Part shown: one piece after another, positions 18,149 to 26,276 of the stretch
How positions within the stretch are numbered: position 1 is the first letter of the stretch
How the letters are laid out: every line of letters begins with the position of its first letter
NCBI GenBank assembly: GCA_009782605.1
Contig: WRIR01000017.1
Location: 1-51,153 of the forward strand
Length of the DNA stretch: 51,153 nucleotides
Direction: 5' to 3'
Origin: Eggerthellaceae bacterium
GTDB taxonomy: Bacteria > Actinomycetota > Coriobacteriia > Coriobacteriales > Eggerthellaceae
Made by a program: the position numbers and the translations under genes
Notes under the pieces: model-generated
Seen by the model: only the letters and a program-made list of their open reading frames with translations
Databases searched by the model: none
Told to the model about the DNA's origin: nothing

Positions 18149-18802
18149 TTAAGAGATACTGTCATGACAGTTGCTGCACGATTCAAAGGTCTGGTTGTGG
18201 TGGCAGGCTACAAAGCAATGGTCGATCTCTGAAGACTTCCTGTGGGCTGTGTGACATGTTGAGCAGGCGATCGTTTCTCCCGACGGGTCGCTGTGGGGGT
18301 CGAGCAGTATCGAAGACTGCGCCGAGACCGTCTTTTCGTGCGGGTTCGCCTTATCGCCCAGGCTTGTCTCATAGTCGGACATGCTCTCAACTATATCTTC
18401 CCTTGTGTGGCAGCCGCTCCTCAAGCAAAAGCCGTCGTCGGTTTCCATTTTTGCCAAGGGCAGCCGATAGTCGCCGCCAAGCTGTACCTGTAGCTCTGCA
18501 AGCTGGGTAGTCAGATCGGCTTCGTGGCAGTCGAGACAGACAACATCGGCGGCTGCATGATTGGCAACCAGGTAGCTGCTGTTCTCATAGGTTTCCAGAT
18601 ACGAGCCCATAGTAGTGTGGCACACTGTTCCACAAAACCCCGGTGTTTGGTGCCAGGTCAAAAAACCTACCCCCGCAACAACAACGATCACTCCTAGGAT
18701 GGCCAATGCAACAGGCCACCTTTTTCTCCGCCTTGCCTTAGGCTCCGTCTCGGGTGCCGACGTACCAAGGTTGTCGGCAGTTGTTTGGGTGTCATCAGTC
18801 AC
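18149..18802 (-). CDS. NapC/NirT-like membrane-anchored multihaem cytochrome c
   Basis: The 217-residue protein has a basic stretch (KARRRKRW) and one membrane helix (about 28-50), then an extracytoplasmic domain with haem motifs: CLDCH, CSTCH and CSNCH are standard CxxCH, while CGTVCH and CFVACH are CX3CH and CLRSGCH is CX4CH. Such proteins take electrons from membrane quinols and pass them to an exported reductase, here probably the flavoprotein encoded 21 bases downstream. The start is GTG at 18802, with AAGGAAGGAGG upstream. A longer frame starting 24 codons earlier is rejected because a TATAAT box lies inside it. Confidence 0.88.
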   Translation of the reverse strand: MTDDTQTTADNLGTSAPETEPKARRRKRWPVALAILGVIVVVAGVGFLTWHQTPGFCGTVCHTTMGSYLETYENSSYLVANHAAADVVCLDCHEADLTTQLAELQVQLGGDYRLPLAKMETDDGFCLRSGCHTREDIVESMSDYETSLGDKANPHEKTVSAQSSILLDPHSDPSGETIACSTCHTAHRKSSEIDHCFVACHHNQTFESCSNCHDSIS

Positions 18803-18856
18803 GGTTCCTCCTTCCTTTTCCCTCTTTTTGTATTCCCAGACCTCATTCGTGGCAGG

Positions 18857-18862
18857 ATTATA
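18857..18862 (-). promoter_or_regulatory. Candidate -10 box of the cytochrome-flavoprotein operon
   Basis: A perfect TATAAT on the minus strand lies about 55 bases upstream of the cytochrome GTG. No consensus -35 is visible, as expected if an activator is needed. Between it and the LysR gene (18900-19000) are several ATGC/TGCAT half-sites that could bind the regulator; this is inference. Confidence 0.5.
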
Positions 18863-19078
18863 GGCAATCGGCACGCGATGGGGGAAATGCTTATTTTCTT
18901 ACTTCGTCAGAATAGGGAATGGGGGCAATTCGCCATTGCGGAAAGATGCAGTTTATGCAAAGCTGCTATGCGAATCTTGCATGCTTGCCCATGCTGGCAC
19001 GGTAGTTTTTTGCCTCAAGGCTTGCGCGCGCAAAAAGCCGACCGTGGGCGTGTGCGGCAGTCGGACCTTCCAGCCCAG

Positions 19079-20029
19079 CTATTGCACTCGGGAGGAACCC
19101 TGTTGCGTGCAAGAAGGGCTTTCGGCGGCAATCTGAAGCCGCTCTATGAAGCGTGAGGTTTTTTGTGTGGGCTGGGTGAGGTAAAACGCCCTGATATCGT
19201 AGAAGAACCTCTCCTCTTTCAGGGGTATCGCGACATACTGCCCGCAGGATGTGGCCGTATGCATAAGCGCCATCGACTCCGGAAGCATCACCGCTTCTCC
19301 GTCAAGCCCCAACAAGAACAGCTCTGAGTATGAGCCGACATTCGAGATGCCGAAGCTTTTGGGGATGGAGCCCTCAAGCCCCACTGCGCCGCAAATGCCT
19401 TGCAGATGCTTTCTGAGCGCATGGCTGCGGTTGGACTTGGGGGAGGTGAATGAGATCTCTTTCAGGTCTTTGCCCGAGATTTCTTTATGCGCTGCAAACC
19501 CGTGTGACTTGTCGACGACGACATAGGGATGCTCGGTGATTATCGCGATCGACTCAAGGCCATGGATGTCTATGTGGTAGGAAAAGGGCTCGATGGCAAT
19601 GTCTATCTCCTTGTCCCGCAACGAGTCGAAGGACGTTTGGAAGCTGGGCTGTGCTATCTTTATCGACATGTTTGGATAGGTGTTCACGAGGTCCGTTTTT
19701 GCATTCCTGAATACATTCGACGCACCACAATCAAGCAGCCCGCCTATTTTGATCGTCTCCAGGCTCCCTTCGTTGAAGCCTTTGAAGCAGGTCACAAGCC
19801 TTCCGTACTCGTTCGCAATCAAGGTTGACTCTTTCAGGAAAAGGGCGCCTGAGTCTGTGAGCTCCATCGGTTTTGCATGCCTGTCAAAAAGCGTTATGCC
19901 GAATTCTTTTTCGATCCTTGATATATGGCGGCTCAAGACCGGCTGCGTAGTGTTGAGCTCCTTGGCTGCTTCGGAGAGGTTTCCGTGTTTGACGATCATG
20001 TTGAACTCAAGAAAATAACTAATGTCCAC
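19079..20029 (-). CDS. LysR-family transcriptional regulator
   Basis: The 316-residue protein has an N-terminal winged helix-turn-helix (about residues 1-60: FLEFNMIVKHGNLSEAAKEL, then QPVLSRHISRIEKEFG and LFDRHAKPMELTDSG) and a C-terminal effector-binding domain with the LysR substrate fold. GTG at 20029 is chosen because the family starts right at the DISYFLEF segment and GGAAGG lies upstream; the longer frame would add an implausible 59 residues. It lies upstream of, and in the same direction as, the cytochrome and flavoprotein genes, so it probably controls them in response to their substrate. Effector unknown. Confidence 0.9.
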   Translation of the reverse strand: MDISYFLEFNMIVKHGNLSEAAKELNTTQPVLSRHISRIEKEFGITLFDRHAKPMELTDSGALFLKESTLIANEYGRLVTCFKGFNEGSLETIKIGGLLDCGASNVFRNAKTDLVNTYPNMSIKIAQPSFQTSFDSLRDKEIDIAIEPFSYHIDIHGLESIAIITEHPYVVVDKSHGFAAHKEISGKDLKEISFTSPKSNRSHALRKHLQGICGAVGLEGSIPKSFGISNVGSYSELFLLGLDGEAVMLPESMALMHTATSCGQYVAIPLKEERFFYDIRAFYLTQPTQKTSRFIERLQIAAESPSCTQQGSSRVQ

Positions 20030-20065
20030 AGCCCTTGTCCCTTCCTGTAAGCCGCCTGGGTTTGA

Positions 20066-20071
20066 ATAATA
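20066..20071 (-). promoter_or_regulatory. Candidate -10 box of the LysR gene
   Basis: TATTAT on the minus strand about 37 bases before the GTG start. The -35 region is not recognisable. It supports the internal GTG as the translational start. Confidence 0.35.
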
Positions 20072-20156
20072 GCACACACTGCAAGGAAATCCTTCTTCCC
20101 GGGATTCGGCCCAAAGCTCAGCCGAGGTCGATTTCGTGCAGGATAGGCAATCCGGG

Positions 20157-20187
20157 CCCTGCGGGGGCGCATCAGGGACCCGCAGGG
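20157..20187 (-). terminator. GC-rich hairpin after whiA
   Basis: CCCTGCGGG and CCCGCAGGG pair over 9 bp around 13 bases, some 20 bases after the whiA stop. There is no T-run, so it may be a weak terminator or an RNA-stability element at the end of the uvrC-rapZ-yvcK-whiA operon. Confidence 0.4.
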
Positions 20188-20206
20188 TCGGGAGGCTCAC
20201 CTGCAC

Positions 20207-21133
20207 CTAGTCGATCTCTTCGGCCAGTTGCTCGATGCGGCGCACGCGGTGGTAGATGGCGGACTTCGAGAGGGGCGGCACCGCATGCTCGCCGAGCTCC
20301 TTCAAGGTTGCGTCGGGGTTCGCGACACGCAGCTTGATGAACTCCTGCAAGGCGGGGGGGAGCTTGTCCATGCCGTGGTGCTCGACGACCTTCCTGATGG
20401 CGAATATCTGGTCAACCGAGGCAGATGCGCTCTTCGCCTGGTTCGCTATCTCGGCGTTGGTGATGCGGTTCACGTCGTTGCGGACGCTTTTTATCACCCG
20501 TTCGTTCTCCATCGCGAGCGCGCCTTGGTGCGCCCCGGCATAGGCAAGGAACTCAAGGATTGCCGTGCCGCTCTTCAGGTAGACCATGAAGCTGCTGCGC
20601 CGGGACATGACGCGCGCCTTGATGCCTTTCTGCGCCAAAAGGCCGACAAGCCCCTGGGCCAGGGCCTCGGACTCGACCGTTATCTCGAAGTGGAAGTCCC
20701 CGCGGGGGTGGGAGACGAAGCCGCTCCCCAAAAAGGCGCCCCGCAGGTAGGCCGCGCCGCAGCACTGCTTCTCGACAAGGCTGGGCTTGATGCCCATCTC
20801 CAGCCCGTCGTCGGAAAGGACGCCCATGTCCCGCAAGGCGGCCTCAAGCGAAGGCTGGGTCGGCACCTCGATGAGGTAGTTCGGGGTCTTGTGCAGGACG
20901 CTGCGCCTGATGCTGAGCTTGGTCTTGAGCTCATAGAGGCCGTGGAGCAGCTTGATGATGAGCCGCGCCACGCTCGGGACGTCGGTCGCTATCTCGATGC
21001 GGTACTTTCCCGGCCCGCTGAAGAAGAGGGTCCCCTCGATGCGGACGAGCGCGGCCAGGGTGGCCTTCTCGCAGTGGCTGCAGTTCGGGGGCACCCGGGC
21101 AAGCTCGTCTTTTATGTCGGCAGTAAACGACAC
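20207..21133 (-). CDS. whiA: WhiA, DNA-binding cell division/sporulation-type regulator
   Basis: The 308-residue protein has the WhiA N-terminal segment (SFTADIKDELARV and NCSHCEKATLAALVR), a degenerate LAGLIDADG homing-endonuclease-like core (including KQCCGAAYLRGAFLGSGFVS), and a C-terminal helix-turn-helix (LPPALQEFIKLRV, PDATLKELGE, LSKSAIYHRVRRIEQLAE). WhiA controls cell-division genes in actinobacteria and influences chromosome segregation and division in Bacillus. The LAGLIDADG acidic residues are not all obvious, consistent with loss of nuclease activity. Its start lies inside the end of yvcK, a 22-base overlap. In many actinobacteria gapA follows directly; here the redox island intervenes. 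Confidence 0.96.
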   Translation of the reverse strand: MSFTADIKDELARVPPNCSHCEKATLAALVRIEGTLFFSGPGKYRIEIATDVPSVARLIIKLLHGLYELKTKLSIRRSVLHKTPNYLIEVPTQPSLEAALRDMGVLSDDGLEMGIKPSLVEKQCCGAAYLRGAFLGSGFVSHPRGDFHFEITVESEALAQGLVGLLAQKGIKARVMSRRSSFMVYLKSGTAILEFLAYAGAHQGALAMENERVIKSVRNDVNRITNAEIANQAKSASASVDQIFAIRKVVEHHGMDKLPPALQEFIKLRVANPDATLKELGEHAVPPLSKSAIYHRVRRIEQLAEEID

Positions 21134-22230
21134 AGCTTCAAGACTCCTTGGAAGGCCTCCCGCAAGGCATGGGGGTCATGCCAGGTGGGGCGCTTCTCGT
21201 CAACCAGGTTGCGCACGAGGACGACCGGCCCGCGTGCCTGTATGGCCCTCACGTCGCCATAGGACACGGATATCGGGCGGATTCCGGCCGCTATCCGCTC
21301 GTCGGAGACGTCCAGGGGCACCGGGCCTGGCCCCTTTTCGCCGAGCGCCGCGTAATATCTTTCCTCCAAGGGGTCGTCCGGCTTCAGGGCGAGGGCGGAA
21401 TGGATGAGCACGTAGTCGAGCAGCCCGCCCATCCCGTTGTCGAGCAGGACCTCGACGTGCTCGCGCGCCGAGAGGCCCCAGGTCTCCCCCTGCATGTCGG
21501 CAAGCGAGCAGATGAAGAGCGTCTTGCCCTGCGAGGCGCGTATGGCGTCGACTATCCCCGGCACGAGCAGGTTCGGGATGATGGAGGTGAACAGCGAGCC
21601 GGGGCCGAGCACGATGAGGTCGGCATCGCGGATGGCCTTTATCGCCTGGTCATAGGGCTCGCAGTCCTGCGCGGACTCCAGCCAGACCTTCGCAAGGGCC
21701 GTCTCCGAGGCGCTTGCCCGCGCCTGCCCGCGCAGCACCTTGCCGTCCCGCGTCTGGGCGATGAGGGTCACCAGGTCCAGCGTCGAGGGGTAGACATGCC
21801 CTCGGGCATCGAGCAGCTTCTCGCAGACGTCTATTGCCTCGACGAAGGACCCCGTCGCCATCTCAAGCGTCGCAAGCATGAGGTTTCCCAGCGTGTGGTT
21901 GCGCGCGAACTCGAAGCGGTAGCGGAAGGCCTGCGTCATCGGCTTTTCATGGTCGCCCGCAAAGGCGTTGAGGCACTTCCTGACATCCCCCGGGGGCGTC
22001 ACCTGCGCCTCCTCGCGCAGGATGCCGGTCGAGCCCCCGTCGTCGGCCATCGCCACGACGGCGTTTGTCTGCATCCCCAGGGAAAGGAGGGTCATGATGG
22101 ACACCGGCGCCCCGGTGCCGCCGCCGATGACCACCGCACGCAGCCCCTGCGAGGGCCGTATCAGCGGCTTGGTGCCCTTGAGCTCGCGGGCGGTCGAAAC
22201 GGACGAGTCTGCTTTGCGGGGCTGCGCCAT
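21112..22230 (-). CDS. yvcK: Gluconeogenesis factor YvcK/CofD-like protein
   Basis: A 372-residue cytoplasmic protein with the CofD-like nucleotide-sugar-binding fold: VVIGGGTGAPVSI near residue 33, the MADDGGSTGILREE signature, PPGDVRKCLNA, NHTLGNLMLA, and the LGPGSLFTSIIPNLL segment. YvcK binds UDP-sugars and affects carbon metabolism and cell shape in Bacillus and mycobacteria. The ATG at 22230 starts eight bases after the rapZ stop; a longer frame starting at 22299 would run back through rapZ. It sits in the conserved order uvrC, rapZ, yvcK, whiA. The first 30 residues are polar and poorly conserved, so a slightly later start is possible. Confidence 0.93.
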   Translation of the reverse strand: MAQPRKADSSVSTARELKGTKPLIRPSQGLRAVVIGGGTGAPVSIMTLLSLGMQTNAVVAMADDGGSTGILREEAQVTPPGDVRKCLNAFAGDHEKPMTQAFRYRFEFARNHTLGNLMLATLEMATGSFVEAIDVCEKLLDARGHVYPSTLDLVTLIAQTRDGKVLRGQARASASETALAKVWLESAQDCEPYDQAIKAIRDADLIVLGPGSLFTSIIPNLLVPGIVDAIRASQGKTLFICSLADMQGETWGLSAREHVEVLLDNGMGGLLDYVLIHSALALKPDDPLEERYYAALGEKGPGPVPLDVSDERIAAGIRPISVSYGDVRAIQARGPVVLVRNLVDEKRPTWHDPHALREAFQGVLKLCRLLPT

Positions 22231-22237
22231 GGCTGCG

Positions 22238-23230
22238 TCACGAGCCCTTCTCTTGGCTTGCCGTGTCCTTCTCTTGGCCTGCCTTGTGCGCCGCCGCATA
22301 GTGGAGGTCGCGGTGGGCGATGCTGACCCGGTAGCCTTTCGCCTTGAGGTAGCCTCCCGTCGCCTCCGCGATGGCGACGCTCCTGTGCTGCCCCCCGGTG
22401 CAGCCGATTGCCACCGCCAGCTGCTGCTTGCCCTCCTTCACATAGCCGGGCATCACCGAGTCGAGCAGGGAGTGCCAGGCCTTCAGGAAGTCCTCGGTCT
22501 CGGGGCGGTACATGACGTAGTCGCGGACGGGCCGGTCGAGCCCTGTCAGGGGTCGCAGCTTCAGGTCGTAGTAGGGGTTCGGCAGGAAGCGCACGTCCAT
22601 GATGATGTCGGCGTCGGCAGCCGTGCCGTACTTGAAGCCGAAGGAGTAGACGGCGACCGTGAGCGTGTCGTTGTCGGTCTTGAGGGAGAAGAGGGAGCGC
22701 ATGGCCGCGCGCAGCTGCTGCGGGAGCATGTCGGTCGTGTCGATCACGTCGGTCGCCATCTCGCGCAGCTCATAGAGCAGGCTCCGTTCCTTTTGGATGC
22801 CCTGCCCGATGGTCATCCCCTCCTCGCACAGGGGATGGCGGCGGCGGCTCGACTTGTAGCGGGAGACGAGCTTCGCGTCGTCCGCGTCGAGGAAGAGCAG
22901 GCGGTAGTTGATCTGACGCTCGTCGAGCTTTTTCAGCTCCTGGGAGAAGCCCGTGAAGAAATCCCTGCTCCGGGCATCGCAGACCACGGCTATCTTGTGG
23001 TCGGCGGCAGGCTGCCCCGGCAGGCTGTCGAGCTCCAGGAGCTGGCGCAGGAGGCTGGCGGGGAGGTTGTCGATGCAGTAGTAGCCCAGGTCCTCAAGCG
23101 CGTGCATCGCCTCGGTGCGGCCAGCGCCGCTCATCCCCGTGACGATCACCAGCCCGGGCTCCTCCCGCCGGTACAAGACGGCGTCCCCGTCGGATGCGGC
23201 TTCGGTGCTTATTTTCATCTCATTCATCAT
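22238..23230 (-). CDS. rapZ: RNase adapter/P-loop protein RapZ (YvcJ)
   Basis: The 330-residue protein has an N-terminal P-loop ATPase domain (VIVTGMSGAGRTEA at about residue 28; LGYYCIDNLP) and the family-specific C-terminal domain (SFGFKYGTAADADIIMDVRFLPNP split as SFGFKYG and DVRFLPNPYY; GCTGGQHRSV). In Escherichia coli RapZ binds small RNAs to control glucosamine-6-phosphate synthase; in Gram-positives it is linked to competence and carbon metabolism. The ATG overlaps the uvrC stop as ATGA. Residues after YAAAHK form a short low-complexity tail with repeated QEK, coded by two 21-bp units. The P-loop has arginine where lysine is usual (GAGRT rather than GAGKS), so nucleotide handling may differ. 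Confidence 0.95.
   Translation of the reverse strand: MMNEMKISTEAASDGDAVLYRREEPGLVIVTGMSGAGRTEAMHALEDLGYYCIDNLPASLLRQLLELDSLPGQPAADHKIAVVCDARSRDFFTGFSQELKKLDERQINYRLLFLDADDAKLVSRYKSSRRRHPLCEEGMTIGQGIQKERSLLYELREMATDVIDTTDMLPQQLRAAMRSLFSLKTDNDTLTVAVYSFGFKYGTAADADIIMDVRFLPNPYYDLKLRPLTGLDRPVRDYVMYRPETEDFLKAWHSLLDSVMPGYVKEGKQQLAVAIGCTGGQHRSVAIAEATGGYLKAKGYRVSIAHRDLHYAAAHKAGQEKDTASQEKGS
22245..22286 (-). repeat. Two 21-bp tandem units at the rapZ 3' end
   Basis: The units 22245-22265 and 22266-22286 share CCTTCTCTTGGC(T/C)TGCC on the plus strand. They code the repeated SQEK/GQEK peptides at the RapZ C-terminus, and each carries AGAAGG near the yvcK start. Confidence 0.75.
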
Positions 23231-25197
23231 GAGTCCCTTCCGCGGCTGTCGCCGCCTTCGCGGCTGCCCGCTGCATCCCTGTTGTCCGCTGCATCCCTAT
23301 TATACTGCCGGAGCACCGCGTGCAGGTCCTCGGCGACACCGGGCGGCACCACCTTTGCGGCATGTATCTCTTCCAGCGTGGCGTCCTTCAGGTTGCGGAA
23401 GGACTTGAAGGCCTTCAGCAGCGCCTTTTTCCGCACGGGACCCAGGCCGGGCACGTCGTCGAGCACGCTTGCCGTCATGGCCTTGCCCCGCAGGTCGCGG
23501 TGGAAGGCGATGGCGAAGCGGTGCGCCTCGTCCCGCACCTGCTTCACGAGGTAGAGCGACGGCGAGCCCGAGGGCAGGACGATGGGCCCCGACTCCTGCC
23601 ACGGGACGAAGAGCTCCTCGTCGCGCTTTGCGAGGCCCGCAACGGCGATGTCGTCCAGGCCGAGCAGACCGAGCTGGCTGGTGGCCGCCGTCAGCTGGGG
23701 TTTGCCGCCATCGACTATCAGCAGGTCGGGCTTCTTGCCGAAGCGGCCGTCTGCCATCCGCTCGGGCGCATAGCGACGGGCAAGCACCTCGCCCATCATG
23801 GCGAAGTCGTTCGCCTCGGCGCTTTGCATCCGTATCTTGAAGCGGCGGTACTGGTTCTTGTCGGGCTTCCCGTTGGTAAAGACCACCATGGATGCCACCG
23901 AGTGCTTGCCGTGGATGGTGGAGATGTCGAAGCACTCGATGCGCATCGGCGCCCCGTCGAGCGCGAGGGCGCTCTCAAGCTGAAGCAGGGCGCTGTTGAG
24001 GCGCTTGTCCTCGTAGTTGGTGCGCACCTTGTAGCGCATGAGCGTGTGCCGGGCGTTCGTCTCGGCCATTTCGAGCAGCTCTGCCTTCTCGCCCTTCTGC
24101 GGGGCCGCGAAACGCACCTTGGCGCCGTGGGGGCTCGCAAGCTTCTCCGTCAGCCACGCCTCCATGGCCTGGCTGTCGTCGGGCGCCTCGTGCACGACCA
24201 CCTCGTGCGGGATGGACGCGGTCGCGTCATAGTAGCGCAGGAGGAACATGTGCAAGAGTTCGCCGTCGAAGATGTCCTTGCCGCGGTTCAGCACGAACTC
24301 GTTGCTGTTCACGATGCGCCCCTCGCGCACCATGAGCACATGGACGCCGGCGATGGTCTCTTCGCGGAATATCCCGATTATGTCGGCATCGAGGTCGCGC
24401 GTGGATGCCGCGTGCTGCCTGTCGGCAAGCGTGTCGATGGTCTCGATACGCGCCTTGAGCCGCGCCGCCCGCTCGAACTCAAGGTCGGCTGCCGCCTCGA
24501 ACATCTCCGACTCAAGCTCTTCGACGAACTCCCGGTGCGAGCCTGCCAGGAAGCGCTCGACCCGCCCCACGTGTGCGGCGTAGTCCTCCACGCTTATCTT
24601 GTTGCAGCACACCCCCGGCCCGATGCCCACGTGGGAGTCGAAGCAGGCCCGGGCATTGGGGTGGACGGCACCGTCCGGCGTTGCGCCGCCCTCAAGCCTG
24701 CGCGCGATACGCCGCCAGTCGGCACACGAGGCCGAGCAGATGGGCACGATGCGCCGCGCGATGTCGATCATGCGCCGCGCCGCCCGGCTGTCGGTATAGG
24801 GGCCGAAGTAGCGCGTCGTCGGCTTGTGCTTCTCGCGCGTGAACTTTATCGCGGGGAAGGCGTCCCCCTTCGTCACCGCGATGAAGGGGTAGCTTTTGTC
24901 GTCCTTGAAGTCCGCATTGAAGAAGGGGGCATGCTGGTTGATGAGGTTCTTCTCAAGGATGAGGCTTTCATGGTCGCTCTCGGTCACGAGGTAGTCGAAG
25001 GAGGCGATCGCATCCACGAGCAGGGGTATCTTCACCCGCTCGTCCTGGAAGTTGACGTACTGGCGCATCCGGGCGCGCAGCTGCTTCGCCTTGCCCACAT
25101 AGATGACCTGCCCGTCCGCGTCCTTCCACAGATACACCCCCGGAAGGGCCGGCACCGAAGCCAATTCGTCCTTTATGCGCTCAAGCTTCTCGTTCAT
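23227..25197 (-). CDS. uvrC: Excinuclease ABC subunit C
   Basis: The 656-residue protein has the N-terminal GIY-YIG nuclease (LPGVYLWKDADGQVIYVGKA split as LPGVYLW and VIYVGKAKQLR) for the 3' incision, a UVR motif near residue 205 (EFVEELESEMFEAAADLEFE), the RNase H-like nuclease core for the 5' incision (IECFDIS and LIVDGGKPQL), and a C-terminal helix-hairpin-helix (LDDVPGLGPVRKKALLKAF). It cuts DNA on both sides of lesions with UvrA and UvrB. The C-terminus is a charged tail with repeated NRDAA and SRE/GRD units coded by 18-bp repeats. There is no ribosome binding site; a TATACT box six bases before the ATG suggests a leaderless transcript. Confidence 0.96.
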   Translation of the reverse strand: MNEKLERIKDELASVPALPGVYLWKDADGQVIYVGKAKQLRARMRQYVNFQDERVKIPLLVDAIASFDYLVTESDHESLILEKNLINQHAPFFNADFKDDKSYPFIAVTKGDAFPAIKFTREKHKPTTRYFGPYTDSRAARRMIDIARRIVPICSASCADWRRIARRLEGGATPDGAVHPNARACFDSHVGIGPGVCCNKISVEDYAAHVGRVERFLAGSHREFVEELESEMFEAAADLEFERAARLKARIETIDTLADRQHAASTRDLDADIIGIFREETIAGVHVLMVREGRIVNSNEFVLNRGKDIFDGELLHMFLLRYYDATASIPHEVVVHEAPDDSQAMEAWLTEKLASPHGAKVRFAAPQKGEKAELLEMAETNARHTLMRYKVRTNYEDKRLNSALLQLESALALDGAPMRIECFDISTIHGKHSVASMVVFTNGKPDKNQYRRFKIRMQSAEANDFAMMGEVLARRYAPERMADGRFGKKPDLLIVDGGKPQLTAATSQLGLLGLDDIAVAGLAKRDEELFVPWQESGPIVLPSGSPSLYLVKQVRDEAHRFAIAFHRDLRGKAMTASVLDDVPGLGPVRKKALLKAFKSFRNLKDATLEEIHAAKVVPPGVAEDLHAVLRQYNRDAADNRDAAGSREGGDSRGRDS

Positions 25198-25203
25198 GGG
25201 TAT

Positions 25204-25209
25204 AGTATA
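25204..25209 (-). promoter_or_regulatory. uvrC -10 box, probable leaderless transcript
   Basis: TATACT on the minus strand ends six bases before the uvrC ATG, so transcription would begin at or within a base or two of the start codon. No ribosome binding site is present, which agrees. The -35 region is not recognisable. Confidence 0.5.
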
Positions 25210-25269
25210 GGGCAAAGCCGCCGCCCTGCCGACCCTCTTCCCCGCCGCCCCACCCCACCTGCACATGTT

Positions 25270-25470
25270 CACCTTTCGGGCAGTCGGGGAAGGCGTTCGG
25301 GCAGGGCGGTCGGGCGCTGCCAGGTGTCGGCGGCACCCGGGCAGGGCGCTTGGGCAGGGTGCTCGGGTGCCCGGGTGTCGGCGGCCAGGCACTCGGGCAG
25401 GGCCCCGGGCGCTCGGACGCAGCCGACCAGGCGTTCGGGCAGGGCACCCGGGCGCTCGGGCATCGCTGGC
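25270..25470. repeat. Degenerate GC-rich repeats upstream of uvrC
   Basis: Imperfect copies of TCGGGCAGGGC and CCGGGCGCTCGG recur in this gap, together with GTGTCGGCGGC. No gene is supported. The region lies between the divergent uvrC and immunity-like genes (25198-25564). TACAAT at 25517-25522 may be the -10 box of the rightward gene. Confidence 0.6.
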
Positions 25471-25564
25471 GCCGCGTTATTTTTCCCCGGACCCGGCGAA
25501 TCCCCCCGTTTTCGGATACAATTTGAAAACCACCGATTAGCGCAGAGACAAAGGAGCAGGCCCC

Positions 25565-26095
25565 ATGCCGAAGTACCGCAAGATGTTGAGCGATGTCGAA
25601 GCGCCTTACATACAGTCGCTCATGCGGCTGATAGAGACACAAAGCAAAACGACGCTTGCGAACTGGTGCATCGGCTACGCGGGCGAGCACATTCTGCCGA
25701 TTTACGAGAAGGCCTACCCGGGCGACGCGAGGTGCGAGCACGCCCTCGATGCCGCACGGGAATGGCTTGCCGGCACGGTGAAGCTGCCCTATGTGAAGGA
25801 CATCATCCTGAACGAGTGCCACGCCGCAGCCCGCGAGGCCGACAAGGCCCCAGCGGCACAGGCCGCCGCACGAACCTGCGGCCAGGCGGCAGCAACCATA
25901 CACGCGCCGACCCACTCCCTCGGCCTGGCCCTCTACGGCGCCCTTGCCGTGGCCTACGACGCGCTGGGGGCAGACGCGCCATGGGAGTCGCTTCTGGAAG
26001 CCGCCGCCGCAGAATGCAAAAACATGGAAGCCTCCCTCCGCGCTGCCGCAGTACAAAACGAGCCGAACCCCGCAAAAATCAATTGGAAGTGCTGA
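25565..26095 (+). CDS. Putative immunity protein (Imm-5-like)
   Basis: A 176-residue, alpha-helical cytoplasmic protein. Segments such as NWCIGYAGEHILPIYEKAYP, AREWLAGTVKLP, AAREADKAPAAQAAARTCGQ and HSLGLALYGALAVAYDA match the pattern of Imm-5-type putative immunity proteins that neutralise polymorphic toxins. AAAGGAG precedes the ATG with an eight-base gap. No toxin gene lies beside it: uvrC is divergent on the left and an ORF6N gene convergent on the right. It may be an orphan immunity gene giving protection against toxins of other strains, or a helical protein recruited to another task. Family assignment is from recalled pattern, not alignment. Confidence 0.65.
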   Translation: MPKYRKMLSDVEAPYIQSLMRLIETQSKTTLANWCIGYAGEHILPIYEKAYPGDARCEHALDAAREWLAGTVKLPYVKDIILNECHAAAREADKAPAAQAAARTCGQAAATIHAPTHSLGLALYGALAVAYDALGADAPWESLLEAAAAECKNMEASLRAAAVQNEPNPAKINWKC

Positions 26096-26276
26096 TTATG
26101 AGCCACCCCACCAACCACACCTCCCAGCGCATCCTTGCAGCCGAACGCTTGTCGAGGAATGGCACGGGTGCGGACAGGAAGACAAGCATGACGAGACCTT
26201 CTGGAACCAGTTCCTCCATCTAACCTTAGCCAACATCAAAACCTTACCACGCTTCATTGAGTGTCTTTTTGGCCAA
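26096..26276 (+). other. Possible decayed gene fragment
   Basis: An ATG at 26098 opens a 41-codon frame (MSHPTNHTSQRILAAERL...). In another frame the same DNA reads EEWHGCGQEDKHDETFWNQF and LTLANIKTLPRF, which looks more protein-like than chance. A frameshifted remnant is possible; no ribosome binding site or homologue is recognised. Confidence 0.25.

Noticed and set aside
18803-18874. 24-codon N-terminal extension of the cytochrome
   Set aside because: A TATAAT box lies in it and the real ribosome binding site AAGGAAGGAGG is directly before the GTG at 18802.
25270-25470. CRISPR-like array upstream of uvrC
   Set aside because: The repeats are degenerate and irregularly spaced without unique spacers, and no cas gene is nearby.
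23320-26223. 967-codon open frame on the plus strand opposite uvrC
   Set aside because: High-GC antisense shadow: it lies across uvrC, lacks family motifs and a ribosome binding site, and has low-complexity H/R/G composition.
26098-26223. 41-codon gene MSHPTNHTSQ...
   Set aside because: No ribosome binding site, overlapping another better-looking frame; treated as a possible remnant only.
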